The notes beneath the pieces are model-generated. The model searched no databases and was not told the DNA's origin. It worked only from the letters and a program-made list of their open reading frames with translations. From JBKQVT01 sp963804825 (GTDB taxonomy: Bacteria > Planctomycetota > Planctomycetia > Pirellulales > Thermoguttaceae): a stretch of DNA of 64,000 bases. Position numbers and translations under genes: made by a program. The DNA lies in NCBI GenBank assembly GCA_963804825.1, contig CAWDRV010000002.1, positions 232,603 through 296,602 of the forward strand, written 5' to 3'. Shown piece after piece: positions 50,578-59,614 of this stretch (positions within the stretch are counted from its first letter, which is position 1; each line of letters opens with the position of its first letter).

Positions 50578-51014
50578 TGTGGTTTCTCGATCTGCAACGG
50601 AAAGAAACGGTTCGAGGCGGTTACTTCCACTTTCAGCGGCGTCGTGCTCGCGCGCTGGTACTGCGCCGGGACCCTGCGGGAAGACGACGATCCCGACGCG
50701 TCCGCAATGACCACCACCTTGTACCAGCCGGGCACGACGCCGTCCAGCGGAGTCCAAGTTGTCACGCCCGGAAAGGTGCCGTCTCGGGCGCTCGCGTACC
50801 CCGTCGCCGCGCCAGCCACGTCCTTCCCCAATGCCTTTGGCTCGATTGGAATGAACCTCACCACGACCGAACTGCCGGGAATCAAAGTGCCGTCGGCATA
50901 GGTAATCTTGCCCTTCACCGGAACGAACGAAACCGGTCCGCGGTCGCAGCCGTTCACCGCGGCAAACATGACCAACGCCAAGACACCGTAATTGCGGATA
51001 TCTGTTTTCTTCAT
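50574..51014 (-). CDS. small lipoprotein with carboxypeptidase-regulatory-like fold
   Basis: 146 residues. Signal with a lipobox-like Cys (LALVMFAAVNGCDRG), then beta-rich sequence starting VKGKITYADGTLIPGSSVVVRFIP, typical of the small carboxypeptidase-regulatory-like or transthyretin-like modules that accompany DUF1559 genes. It is translationally coupled to the pseudopilin gene (ATGA). Confidence 0.8.
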   Translation of the reverse strand: MKKTDIRNYGVLALVMFAAVNGCDRGPVSFVPVKGKITYADGTLIPGSSVVVRFIPIEPKALGKDVAGAATGYASARDGTFPGVTTWTPLDGVVPGWYKVVVIADASGSSSSRRVPAQYQRASTTPLKVEVTASNRFFPLQIEKPQ

Positions 51015-51347
51015 CGGAGATCCCCCGCTTCCCGTGCGCTGCCCGTTTATACTACCAGAAGCGGTCCCTACGGGCTACCATATCCATGGCAATCCGCGGA
51101 GCAAGTCGACGCCAACAAGTTGGACATCCAGGAATCGGGCGACCTGCGGGCAACAGCCAAGCCTGCGATCACAACTCCATTTTTTTAGGCCGAGCGTTCC
51201 GGCCATCGTACACAATGACCAACACGGATACCTTAGGGTCTTTTCCGGGTATTCCCGGAGGATTTCGCGTCATCGCGCCGACGATTCCTCACGGGCGCGG
51301 CGGCCCGGCGTCGCTCCAATCCGGGACGAAGGTCCTTTTCCGTACGA
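51015..51347. other. intergenic gap between lipoprotein genes
   Basis: 333 bp between the start of the first lipoprotein and the end of the next, both on the - strand. I see no ORF worth calling. A TACTAC-rich patch near 51050 could belong to a promoter, but no clear pair of boxes is visible. Confidence 0.4.
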
Positions 51348-52046
51348 TCAATAGCGCAGATCGAACGAGAACCTCTGTTTCATTCGCACGAACGCTTCCA
51401 GGCCCAGCGTGGTTTCCGTATTGTAGATGGCCGGAATGTCCTCGCCGCTCTTCGTCACCTTGACGCGATAGAACCCGGGGCCAATCCCGTGTGGAGTTCC
51501 GGGGCTGACGTCGGCGATCGAGACCGAACACAGGCCGGCGGAGCTGGTGATCCCGGTGGCGGGCTGGATTCTGGTCGCCGAGAAACGCTTCCGGCTCGCA
51601 GGTGACCGTGGCGCCGGCCAGCGGCTCGCCGTTGTGCGTGATCTGGACGAGCTGGGTCACCCGGGCGATTTTGGAGTTTCTCCACACTTGGATGTGGGCG
51701 TCGATGGCGGCGGCCGTGATCTTGCCGTCGTGATGGACATCGAGTTGGGCCAGTGCCGCTTTCAGCCCCGGCGCTTTGTCGAGTTCGGCCCCCTCCAGGG
51801 TCCCGTCGTGGTTGGCGTCGTAGAGTTCCAGCGCCCTTTTGCCCGCATCCGAAGGGATTGTTGGCGGAGCCAATCGGGGCGGCCCGGAGTTCCAGCACCC
51901 GAGCCCGGCAAGGACTGCGGTGCCCAGCGCCAGCGCGCGAGACGTGCAAGAATCGACGCCGTCGCAGGACGTCCTGTTTCGGGCCCCGTCGGGATTGCCG
52001 TCGGGATTCGCGCGGCGCTGGTGGAGGCAGAAAGACAGGTTTTCAT
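51348..52046 (-). CDS. lipoprotein with two EF-hand-like loops (frameshifted)
   Basis: About 230 residues from the reading ending at TGA 51348-51350. The central part has a lipoprotein-type Cys (GTAVLAGLGCWNSG) and two calcium-loop-like repeats (DANHDGTLEGAE and DVHHDGKITAAA) of EF-hand/dockerin type. After a frameshift near 51580 the C-terminal part reads TGITSSAGLCSVSIADVSPG, like a carboxypeptidase-regulatory domain. The N-terminus is uncertain: a start near 52046 (MKTCLS) needs another frame change. It precedes (in transcription follows) the second DUF1559 gene. Function unknown. Confidence 0.6.
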
Positions 52047-52083
52047 GCTTAGGCGTCGTAACGAATGAAACCGTCCGACAGGA

Positions 52084-53157
52084 CTATTTGATCACGGTGA
52101 GATCGAACCGCGTCATGTCATTGCGATTCCCCAGGATGCGATGGACGTTGGGGTCGACGGAATAGGATATTTGATGCACGGAGCCGTCGCACATGGCCAT
52201 GCTGAAGGTGTTGGGATGGACGCTGCCGAACTGATTGTTGTCATAATTCCCCCACATGTCTCGGAGGGGTATGGTCAACGCGTCGACCTGTCCGGCCACG
52301 CCCGTCCAGCGGGTCGTATCATTGTTGTAGCCGTCAACCCAACCTTGTTCGTCGCCGTACTCTGATTGCTCGGTCAGGCCGGCGATGTCGTACTGATCAT
52401 AGGAATAGGAGTCGACGTACTTTTCGCCGATCAAATAGGTGGAGCTCGCGCCGTGCCGAAGCTGGCTGGCCTGGACCATGCTGCGGCGGTAAATCACGCC
52501 CGTTTCGTTGGCTGCGGCAACCTGACCCGTCCAGCTATAGTTGATGTCTTGGCCCTCGGTATAAGAACCCTCCGGCCCCTGGCCCGAATCATCGCCGTCG
52601 TAGTCGCCGGCATTGGCCGCATAGTCGGTTCGCGCAATGAGCGCCGGATCGGTAATATTGTGGAAATCCCAGGACCCGCCCCCGGGGGCAATATACTTGT
52701 AGGCGATCGCTTTGCGACGCGACGGGCAACAAAACATCACCACCGGAGTCGCGGCCATTTGAGCCCCCAGTTGCCTCCGTATCGTGTCGCTGCCAGAGTC
52801 CACGCCCAGATTGCCCCTGCCCATGTCATGTAGGGCCTTCTGATCAATGTAGGGCAAGATGTTGTAGCACCAGCCGCCGGGTTGCATCTTCGTGAAGCCC
52901 TGGTTCGGATCGCCCGCCCATCGATAGTACCAGCCCCCGGTGGGGTAAAAACCCTGGGCCGACTCGTGGTCCAAACACGCCCGGGCACACTGGTAGAGGT
53001 TGTTCGAGCACGTGAGGCGGCGCGCCACCTCACGGACTCCTTGCAGCGCGGGCAAAATGAGCCCGACGAGGATGCTGATGATCACGATCACCACCAGCAA
53101 CTCCACCAACGTGAACCCGCGACCGACTCCGCGATTTGATGAGCGTCCGACAACCAT
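52084..53157 (-). CDS. DUF1559 pseudopilin-like protein 2
   Basis: 357 residues, ATG 53157 with AGGAAAAGG upstream. The prepilin-type start is RGFTLVELLVVIVIISILVG, then the DUF1559 core (VARRLTCSNNLYQCARACLDH) and C-terminal CDGSVHQISYSVD. It shares the same layout as the first pseudopilin gene but is only moderately similar. The lipoprotein genes between suggest a recurrent gene set. Confidence 0.9.
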   Translation of the reverse strand: MVVGRSSNRGVGRGFTLVELLVVIVIISILVGLILPALQGVREVARRLTCSNNLYQCARACLDHESAQGFYPTGGWYYRWAGDPNQGFTKMQPGGWCYNILPYIDQKALHDMGRGNLGVDSGSDTIRRQLGAQMAATPVVMFCCPSRRKAIAYKYIAPGGGSWDFHNITDPALIARTDYAANAGDYDGDDSGQGPEGSYTEGQDINYSWTGQVAAANETGVIYRRSMVQASQLRHGASSTYLIGEKYVDSYSYDQYDIAGLTEQSEYGDEQGWVDGYNNDTTRWTGVAGQVDALTIPLRDMWGNYDNNQFGSVHPNTFSMAMCDGSVHQISYSVDPNVHRILGNRNDMTRFDLTVIK

Positions 53158-53696
53158 CCTTTTCCTCCCTGCCCGGACCCCTCACAACAAGGACCATCCA
53201 AAGCCGGAATTGCAGCGTACGCACGGCTTGCCGGAGCCATCCGCGACCAAACTCCCGTCGGTGCCCGCCCTCGCGCGCACGGCGAACCCTCCCTTCTCTA
53301 ACTTAACCGATCTAGCCGGTTCACAAATGACGGAAACGGACATCTTGTTGCCTTTTGCGGACATTCCCCGGGGAGAGCGGCTTTTTCGGGGGGGTCCAAA
53401 TGCCCGGACACCGCATTTTTGATGGAAAACCCTTTCGCCGAGCGGACTAGTCGCATGGCTCTCACGTGGACCGGCGGATAGGTCACCCTTGGAACCCGGG
53501 CTATTCGGGGGGGACTCATGCGATCCGCGGACCTGAAATTCTCCCGCGGCGTCGCCCGGCGCGGGAACGAGAATTCGCCGAGAAATAAATAATGGCGAAA
53601 TCGGGGATTGATGTCACCGCTGGCGGGGACAAATCCGCGGTTGCTGCACGCTGGCCGCCGTCTTTTGCGGCATCCCGCAATGGGGCAGCCTAGCGG
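53158..53696. other. 539-bp gap, no gene seen
   Basis: Between the second pseudopilin start and the end of the TIR gene. No frame with convincing coding character and no obvious RNA gene. It contains short G-rich runs (53389-53397) and would carry the promoter of the pseudopilin gene, which I cannot pinpoint. Confidence 0.5.
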
Positions 53697-54352
53697 TTAC
53701 GAGGTCGGACGCGGAGGGACGGACTGAGCGAGGACACGCCGCCGTAGGTTTTCGTCGCCCTGAAGGATACTTTTAAACGCTCGATCCCCGGCCCGATCCT
53801 CGGCGAGTCGGACTCGAAGGTCAAGTGCCCACCGCTCCTCTTGGCGAACAAATCTTTCGACCTGGTCCGCAGCCCACAAAACATGTTTCTCGCGCCAACG
53901 CCGTCGTTTCTGATCAATTTGCGGCGCGGCATGCGGGCAAGGAGTTGCTTTATCGGCAAGGGACCGCCAAAGTGAGCGTTGAAATAAATCATCCGTGCGT
54001 TCTATGAAGAGCAACGGCAACTCTACGTGGGCGATATCCTGCCCGCAGCGAAGATGCTGCTGAATTATTGCGGTCAGCGCCGTTCCGCGCCTGCCCAACC
54101 CCTTCCTTGGTTGAGCATCGCCGGCGTGACAAAATAGATGACGTGCCGGCATTTGAGTAGTTCATCCTGAAGCGCCTCCATTGCATCGCGTCCTAGCGGA
54201 TAATGCTTGCGGTCAATCCACGGGACGATGCGGCGGCGTAACAACTCCTCATATACCGGAACGACCAAGTGATCGCGGTCCTCCGCACAATGCGAGAGGA
54301 AGGTATGCGCGACGCAACTTGGCCAGTGCTCGATCCGCCATTGCGCGGGCAT
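53697..54352 (-). CDS. stand-alone TIR-domain protein (one frameshift)
   Basis: About 218 residues from the ATG at 54350-54352. The TIR fold is clear: beta-A AHTFLSHCAEDRDHL, BB-loop region RRIVPWIDRKHYPLGRD, the helix and strand AMEALQDELLKCRHVIYFVTPAML and the later WxGAER. In bacterial TIR NADases a Glu in the second helix is catalytic; candidates are the Glu residues in AMEALQDELL. The frame breaks near 54080 (one base missing after GAER). A charged helical tail of about 60 residues follows the TIR part. It starts 9 bp after the winged-helix-like gene upstream. Confidence 0.75.
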
Positions 54353-54361
54353 TGATGGTTC

Positions 54362-54727
54362 CTATGCCTGGGCGGGATGCGGAAAATCGGGCACGTGAGG
54401 CTCGCGGGGCTTCGTCCCCGTCAAGAGGGTTATCATCTCCTCACCCAACGGCGTTGGGCAGACGAATATCCCCTGTTTAATCTCGACGGCCCCGCCCTGC
54501 TGCATCTTTTGACATGCCTCGACCACCTCTCCGATGGACCACTGCGACTTCATCATCTCCCGCAGGCTCTCGCCCTTTTCCCCCTGCTCTCGCAGTTTTG
54601 CAAACAAAGTCTGGTACGCCAAGCCTTCGCCCGCGTTTCTTGCAGGTTCGACCTCGGGAAACGCGGCGAGAATGTCCCGATAGATTGCGGGCAGGCTCTC
54701 CACGTAATCCTTCGTTACAACAGACAT
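54362..54727 (-). CDS. small winged-helix-like protein upstream of the TIR gene
   Basis: 121 residues from the ATG at 54725-54727 (MSVVTKDYVESLPAIYRDIL). The sequence reads as helices followed by QWSIGEVVEACQKMQQGGAVEIKQGIFVCPTPLGEEMI, which fits a winged-helix fold (helix, helix, beta wing). No named family. It shares strand and tight spacing with the TIR gene, so the two probably form one operon, perhaps extended from dnaK 107 bp upstream. Role inferred only from context. Confidence 0.6.
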   Translation of the reverse strand: MSVVTKDYVESLPAIYRDILAAFPEVEPARNAGEGLAYQTLFAKLREQGEKGESLREMMKSQWSIGEVVEACQKMQQGGAVEIKQGIFVCPTPLGEEMITLLTGTKPREPHVPDFPHPAQA

Positions 54728-54833
54728 AGCCATTCTCCTGACGGTTGCTGATGGTTCTGCGCGGAACAACGCGGGGCGGTTCTCCGCCCGGCACCACATT
54801 ATACGCTACTCCCCGCCACAATCCTTCGCGGAA

Positions 54834-56777
54834 TTATTCTTTCACCTCGAACTCGGCGTCGATGGCCTCGTCCTCGCCGCCACCGCCGCCGGCCGCGCCG
54901 CTGGGCTGGCCGGTCGGGCCACGCTGGGCGCCGTCGGTCGGGCCGCCGGGACCAGGCTTGGCGCCGGTCGAGGCATACAGCGTCCGGCTCAGGGCATGAG
55001 AGGCCTGCTCCAACTCGTGGACCGCCGCCTTGATGGACTCGACGTCCTCGCCCTTGGCCGCTGCGCGCGTCTTCTCGATCGCCTTGTTGACCGCGTCCTT
55101 GTCGGCGGCGCCGAGTTTCGCGTCGTGCTCCTTGAGCAGCTTTTCGAGTTGCCAGCACATGGAATCGGCCTGGTTCCGCAGTTCGGCCAGTTGCCGCTTC
55201 CGCTTGTCCTCCTCGGCATGGGACTCGGCGTCGTGCCGCATGCGGTCGATCTCGCCCTCGGCCAGGCCGCTGGACTGCTCGATCCGAACGGTCTGCTCCT
55301 TGCCGGTGCCCAGGTCCTTGGCCGAGACGTTGAGGATGCCGTTGGCGTCGATGTCGAACTTGACCTCGATCTGGGGGACGCCGCGGGGCGCGGGCGGAAG
55401 GCCCTCGAGGTTGAATTGGCCCAGCAGCCGGTTGTCGGCCGCCATCTGCCGTTCGCCCTGGTAGACCTTCACGGTCACGGCCATCTGGTTGTCGTCCGCG
55501 GTGCTGAAGATTTGTTTCCGCTCGGTGGGGATCGTGGTATTGCGATCGACCAGCCGGGTCATGATGCCGCCGAGGGTCTCGATGCCCAGCGATAGCGGCG
55601 TCACGTCCAGCAGCAACACGTCGCGGACCTCGCCCGAGAGCACGCCGCCCTGGATGGCCGCGCCGACGGCCACGACCTCGTCGGGATTGACGCCCTTATG
55701 GGGCTCCTTGCCGCCGAAGAGGGTCCGCACCAGGTCTTGGACCTTGGGGATTCGCGTGGAACCGCCCACGAGGACCACTTCGTCGATGTCCTTGACGCTC
55801 ATGTGGGCGTCTTTCATCGCCTGGTTGACCGGTCCGCGGCAGCGCTCGATCAAGGCATCGGCCAATTGCTCGAACTTGGCCCGCGACAGGGTCATTTGCA
55901 GATGTTTCGGGCCGGAGGCGTCGGCCGTGATGAACGGCAGATTGATGTCGGTCGATTGGGTCGAGCTGAGTTCCTTCTTGGCCTTCTCGCAGGCCTCTTG
56001 GAGACGCTGCAAGGCCATCGGGTCCTTGCGGAGGTCGATCCCTTGCTCGCGTTTGAACTCGTCGGCCACGTAATCGACCAGCACCTTGTCGATGTCGTCG
56101 CCGCCGAGGTGGGTGTCGCCGTTGGTGCTGATGACGCGGAAGACGCCGTCGGCCACTTCGAGCACGGAGACGTCGAACGTCCCGCCGCCGAGGTCGAAGA
56201 CCACGATCTTTTCCGCCTTCTTCTTGTCCAGGCCGTACGCCAGCGACGCGGCCGTGGGCTCGTTGATGATCCGGGCGACCTCCAGCCCGGCGATCTGGCC
56301 GGCGTCCTTGGTCGCCTGGCGCTGGGCATCGTTGAAATAGGCCGGCACCGTGATGACGGCCTTGTTCACCTTGTGGCCCAGGTACGCCTCGGCCGCTTCC
56401 TTGAGTTTCCGCAGGATCAGCGCCGAGACTTCCGGCGGCGTGAACTCCTTGGCGTCGTCGACGCCCACCTTGACGTAGTCCTCCGGTCCGCCGACGATCT
56501 TGTACGGAACGATTTTCTCTTCCGTGGCCACCTCGTTGTGCCGGCGCCCCATGAACCGCTTGATCGAGAAGATCGTGCGGCGAGAGTTCGTAACGGCCTG
56601 GCGTTTGGCCGGCTCGCCGACCAACGTCTCCGCCTTATCGGTATAGGCGACCACGCTGGGCGTGAGCCGGTTGCCCTCCTGGTTGGGAATCACTTTCGCC
56701 TCTTTCCCTTCCATCACGGCGACAACCGAGTTGGTGGTCCCCAGATCGATCCCGATGATTTTTTCACCTTGAGCCAT
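54834..56777 (-). CDS. dnaK: Hsp70 chaperone DnaK
   Basis: ATP-driven chaperone, 647 residues. Landmarks: IGIDLGTTNSVVAV at the N-terminus, VFDLGGGTFDVSVL, VVLVGGSTRIPKVQ, the linker VLLLDVTPLSLGIE, and a Gly-rich C-terminus ending EAIDAEFEVKE. Start ATG with AGGAG upstream. The frame is intact. The grpE and dnaJ genes are not adjacent. The leader carries an inverted repeat and a possible promoter (see 56817-56909). Confidence 0.97.
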   Translation of the reverse strand: MAQGEKIIGIDLGTTNSVVAVMEGKEAKVIPNQEGNRLTPSVVAYTDKAETLVGEPAKRQAVTNSRRTIFSIKRFMGRRHNEVATEEKIVPYKIVGGPEDYVKVGVDDAKEFTPPEVSALILRKLKEAAEAYLGHKVNKAVITVPAYFNDAQRQATKDAGQIAGLEVARIINEPTAASLAYGLDKKKAEKIVVFDLGGGTFDVSVLEVADGVFRVISTNGDTHLGGDDIDKVLVDYVADEFKREQGIDLRKDPMALQRLQEACEKAKKELSSTQSTDINLPFITADASGPKHLQMTLSRAKFEQLADALIERCRGPVNQAMKDAHMSVKDIDEVVLVGGSTRIPKVQDLVRTLFGGKEPHKGVNPDEVVAVGAAIQGGVLSGEVRDVLLLDVTPLSLGIETLGGIMTRLVDRNTTIPTERKQIFSTADDNQMAVTVKVYQGERQMAADNRLLGQFNLEGLPPAPRGVPQIEVKFDIDANGILNVSAKDLGTGKEQTVRIEQSSGLAEGEIDRMRHDAESHAEEDKRKRQLAELRNQADSMCWQLEKLLKEHDAKLGAADKDAVNKAIEKTRAAAKGEDVESIKAAVHELEQASHALSRTLYASTGAKPGPGGPTDGAQRGPTGQPSGAAGGGGGEDEAIDAEFEVKE

Positions 56778-56816
56778 TCCTCGACGCTCCTTTCTTCAGT
56801 CCTCGTAGACAAGGAA

Positions 56817-56841
56817 ACACTCGATTTTGAGCAAAGAGTGT
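56817..56841. promoter_or_regulatory. inverted repeat in the dnaK leader
   Basis: ACACTC and GAGTGT (6-bp arms) separated by 13 bp. It recalls the CIRCE operator (GCACTC and GAGTGC), but the spacer is 13 rather than 9 and the arms are shorter. It lies in the transcribed leader if the candidate promoter is right, and is 40 bp upstream of the dnaK ATG. Confidence 0.4.
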
Positions 56842-56879
56842 GCCGCTCGCCGGTGGGAAGGCGGCCATGTTCTCGTAAC

Positions 56880-56909
56880 ATCTTACCAGATAACAGGTTA
56901 CGTTCACAA
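56880..56909 (-). promoter_or_regulatory. candidate dnaK promoter
   Basis: On the - strand TTGTGA (complement of 56904-56909), an 18-bp spacer and TAAGAT (complement of 56880-56885). It would give a leader of roughly 95 nt including the inverted repeat. Confidence 0.4.
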
Positions 56910-57199
56910 TACGGCAACGGTTTGCAGGAATTACGACAACAATCGGTAAAAAGACTGCCATTTTCGACCGGCCCGCGAGTCGCCGGGTGACGATCCTGCC
57001 AAAATGACAGCCTCGGCCGGGAAGCCGCGGAACCCGTTACAACGACACGAAGGCGCGAACCAGGACTTTCAATGCCGTGCCGGCCGTTGACATTGCGACG
57101 TTTGTTCGTTAGAAAATATGGGTTTACGCCGAAACGGTAGAGGAACTTGCCCCCTCTCTCGCAGGGGCACTGGGTCGATTGTTCGGGCGGATTCATCTG

Positions 57200-58321
57200 A
57201 TGGCAAAATCAACCGCGAGGAAGAAGCCGAAGCCGAGCCCGGAGCAATCCTCGGCCGGCGACCCGGCCGCCAGGATCGCGCAAATCGACGCCGACTTGCT
57301 CAAACTGGTGCAGCGCCGGGCCGAGATCGTCGCCGACGCGGCCCGCCCGGCGGGCAACGAGGCCAATCCCGCCCCGGTTCTCGCCGCCGAACCAGGAAGC
57401 CTCGCCACGCTGATCGAGTCCGACCGGGGACCGTTGTCGCAGCGGATCGTCCGGGCGATCTTCCGCGAGATTCAGAGCGGATGCCGTTCGCTGGTGCGGC
57501 AAACGCGGATCGCCTTTCTCGGACCGCTTTACAGCTACAGTCATTTGGCCGCCATTCATCGTTTTGGGCGCAGCGTCCAGTTCGTGCCGGTCGGGACCAT
57601 TTCCGCCGTGTTTGAAGAGGTCCACCAGGGACATGCCGATTTCGGCCTGGTGCCGATCGAGAACTCGACCGACGGACGGATTGCCGACACCTTGGAGATG
57701 TTCACCCGGCTGCCGGTGCGGATCTGCGGCCAGGTCGAGATGTACATCCACCATTCGCTGCTGGCGAAGTGTTCGCGTGCGGAGGTGAAAGAGGTCTACA
57801 GCCGGCCGCAGGCGATCAGCCAGTGCCGGAATTGGCTGGCCAAGCACCTGCCCGGCGCGAGGACCATCGAGGTCACCAGCACCTCGACGGCCGCCCAACT
57901 GGCCGGCGAAAAGCCGGGGGCGGCGGCCATCGCCAGTCCGCAGGCGGGGGTCGAATACGGCCTGAACGTCCTGGCGGAGAACATCGAGGACAACCCCGAC
58001 AACACCACGCGGTTCGCCGTCATCGGCGACCACGTCCCCGAGCGGACCGGCAACGACCGCACGGCCATGTTGTTCCAGGTCGAGCATCGTCCCGGGGCGT
58101 TGGCCGAGGCCATGAACATTTTCAAGCGGAACAAGCTGAACCTGACGTGGATCGAATCGTTTCCCATTCCCGGCACCGCCCGGGGATTTTACCTGTTTTT
58201 CGTCGAGATGGAGGGGCACCAGTCGGACGCCCGGTTGCGTCGGGCCGTGGCCGCTTTGCGGCGCAAGTCGTTGCGGCTGGAAATCCTGGGGTCTTTCCCG
58301 GCCACGACGGTGGTGGAGTAG
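57200..58321 (+). CDS. pheA: chorismate mutase/prephenate dehydratase (P-protein)
   Basis: Makes phenylpyruvate from chorismate for phenylalanine synthesis. The N-terminal AroQ-like segment (about 25-100, RIAQIDADLLKLVQRRAEIV) is divergent: an Ala/Pro-rich stretch occupies the position of a catalytic helix, so mutase activity is uncertain. The prephenate dehydratase domain is clear: RIAFLGPLYSYSHLAA, PIENSTDGRIADTLEMF and TTRFAVIG. A C-terminal ACT domain (GALAEAMNIFKRNKLNLTWI) binds the feedback inhibitor. About 373 residues. ATG 57200 is preferred to a TTG at 57179. Confidence 0.9.
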   Translation: MAKSTARKKPKPSPEQSSAGDPAARIAQIDADLLKLVQRRAEIVADAARPAGNEANPAPVLAAEPGSLATLIESDRGPLSQRIVRAIFREIQSGCRSLVRQTRIAFLGPLYSYSHLAAIHRFGRSVQFVPVGTISAVFEEVHQGHADFGLVPIENSTDGRIADTLEMFTRLPVRICGQVEMYIHHSLLAKCSRAEVKEVYSRPQAISQCRNWLAKHLPGARTIEVTSTSTAAQLAGEKPGAAAIASPQAGVEYGLNVLAENIEDNPDNTTRFAVIGDHVPERTGNDRTAMLFQVEHRPGALAEAMNIFKRNKLNLTWIESFPIPGTARGFYLFFVEMEGHQSDARLRRAVAALRRKSLRLEILGSFPATTVVE

Positions 58322-58358
58322 CGTACACCGGAACCCACGACATTCGCGGAGATAGCAG

Positions 58359-59115
58359 ATGCGACGTCCGTTCATTGCCGGAAACTGGAAGATGAATCTC
58401 ACCCGCGCGGCCGCGGTCGCCCTGGCCGAGGCGGTCGTCAAGAAGGCCGAATCGTGGGACCATGTGGACCTGGCCGTCTGTCCGCCCTTCTGCTACCTGG
58501 AAGCGGTGGGCAGGGCCGTCGCCGGCTCGAACGTCGCCCTGGGCGCGCAGAACATGTATTTCCAGCCCGAAGGGGCGTTCACCGGCGAAATCGCCGCCAC
58601 CATGCTCTGCGACCTGGGCTGTCGCTACGTGATCCTCGGCCACAGCGAGCGCCGGCACATCCTCCACGAGACCGATGAAGAGATCAACAAGAAGGTCCAC
58701 GTGGCCCTGGCCGCCGGGCTGGTCCCGATCGTCTGTGTCGGCGAATTGCTCTCGGAGCGGGAATCCGGCCAGACCACGGCCGTGATCCGCCGCCAGTTCA
58801 CCGGCTCCTTGGCGGGGCTTTCCGAGCAGCAGATGCGGAAGGTCGTGCTCGCCTACGAGCCGGTTTGGGCCATCGGGACCGGAAAAGTGGCCACGCCGGC
58901 CCAGGCCGAGCAGGCCCATCTCGACCTTCGCAAGATCATCCAGGAGCGTTATAATGAGGGGGTTGCCCAGGCCGTTCGCATCCAATATGGGGGGAGCGTG
59001 AAACCCGACAATGCCGCCGAATTGCTGCGGCAGCCGGATGTTCGACGGGGCGTTGGTCGGCGGCGCCAGTTTGAAGGCCGACCAGTTTCTGGGGATTGTC
59101 GCCGGGCTGAAATAG
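58359..59115 (+). CDS. tpiA: triose-phosphate isomerase (one frameshift)
   Basis: Glycolytic enzyme. The TIM signature is present: GNWKMNL (Lys near residue 11), HSERR with His95-equivalent in ILGHSERRH and the catalytic Glu in AYEPVWAIGTG. Only the C-terminus is broken: near 59043 an extra T shifts the frame. Corrected, it reads DGALVGGASLKADQFLGIVAGLK and stops at 59113-59115. Length about 251 residues, normal. An essential gene with a single late break is best explained by a sequence error. Confidence 0.94.
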
Positions 59116-59140
59116 ATTTCCCTCCAGGAGTAGCAGACCG

Positions 59141-59500
59141 ATGATCGAGTATTTGTTTATGGTGGTGTTGTTGCTGATGGCGATCTTCCTGATCGTGCTG
59201 GTATTGGTCCAGCGCGGCAAGGGGGGCGGATTGGCCGGCGCTTTCGGCGGCATGGGCGGCCAAAGCGCGTTCGGCACCAAGGCCGGCGACCTGTTCACCC
59301 GCATCACCATGGTCGTGGCCGGCATCTGGATCGTGCTGTGCATCGTCGCCGTGAAGGTCCATTGCGGCGCGACTTCGGGCCCGCTGGATGTCAAACGATT
59401 GGCACCCGCACAAAACGCGCCGGCGTCGCCGAGCAAACCCGCCCCAAGCGGCGAGCACGGGAGCCCGTCCCCGCCCGCAAACCCGGCGCCGGGCAAGTGA
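59141..59500 (+). CDS. secG: protein-export membrane protein SecG
   Basis: Small non-essential subunit of the SecYEG channel, 119 residues. Two membrane segments (about 3-23, and 52-72, TRITMVVAGIWIVLCIVAVK) flank the conserved cytoplasmic loop QRGKGGGLAGAFGG and GGQSAFGTKAGD. It ends in a Pro/Ala/Ser-rich tail, as often seen in planctomycete SecG proteins. It begins 25 bp after the tpiA stop and is followed by yicC. Confidence 0.92.
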   Translation: MIEYLFMVVLLLMAIFLIVLVLVQRGKGGGLAGAFGGMGGQSAFGTKAGDLFTRITMVVAGIWIVLCIVAVKVHCGATSGPLDVKRLAPAQNAPASPSKPAPSGEHGSPSPPANPAPGK

Positions 59501-59614
59501 CGCCGTTGCAAAAGGGGGAAAGAAGCAAGCCGCACGTTTGATCGCCGTGGGCGGCGGCCGCCGCTTGGTCCCGTTGAGTATTCCGCCCCCGCGGAGTTTT
59601 GGAGGTTCATCGCC

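Noticed and set aside
56817..56841. CIRCE operator before dnaK
   Set aside because: The arms are 6 bp and the spacer 13 bp, not the 9-bp spacer of CIRCE. Kept only as a non-canonical inverted repeat.
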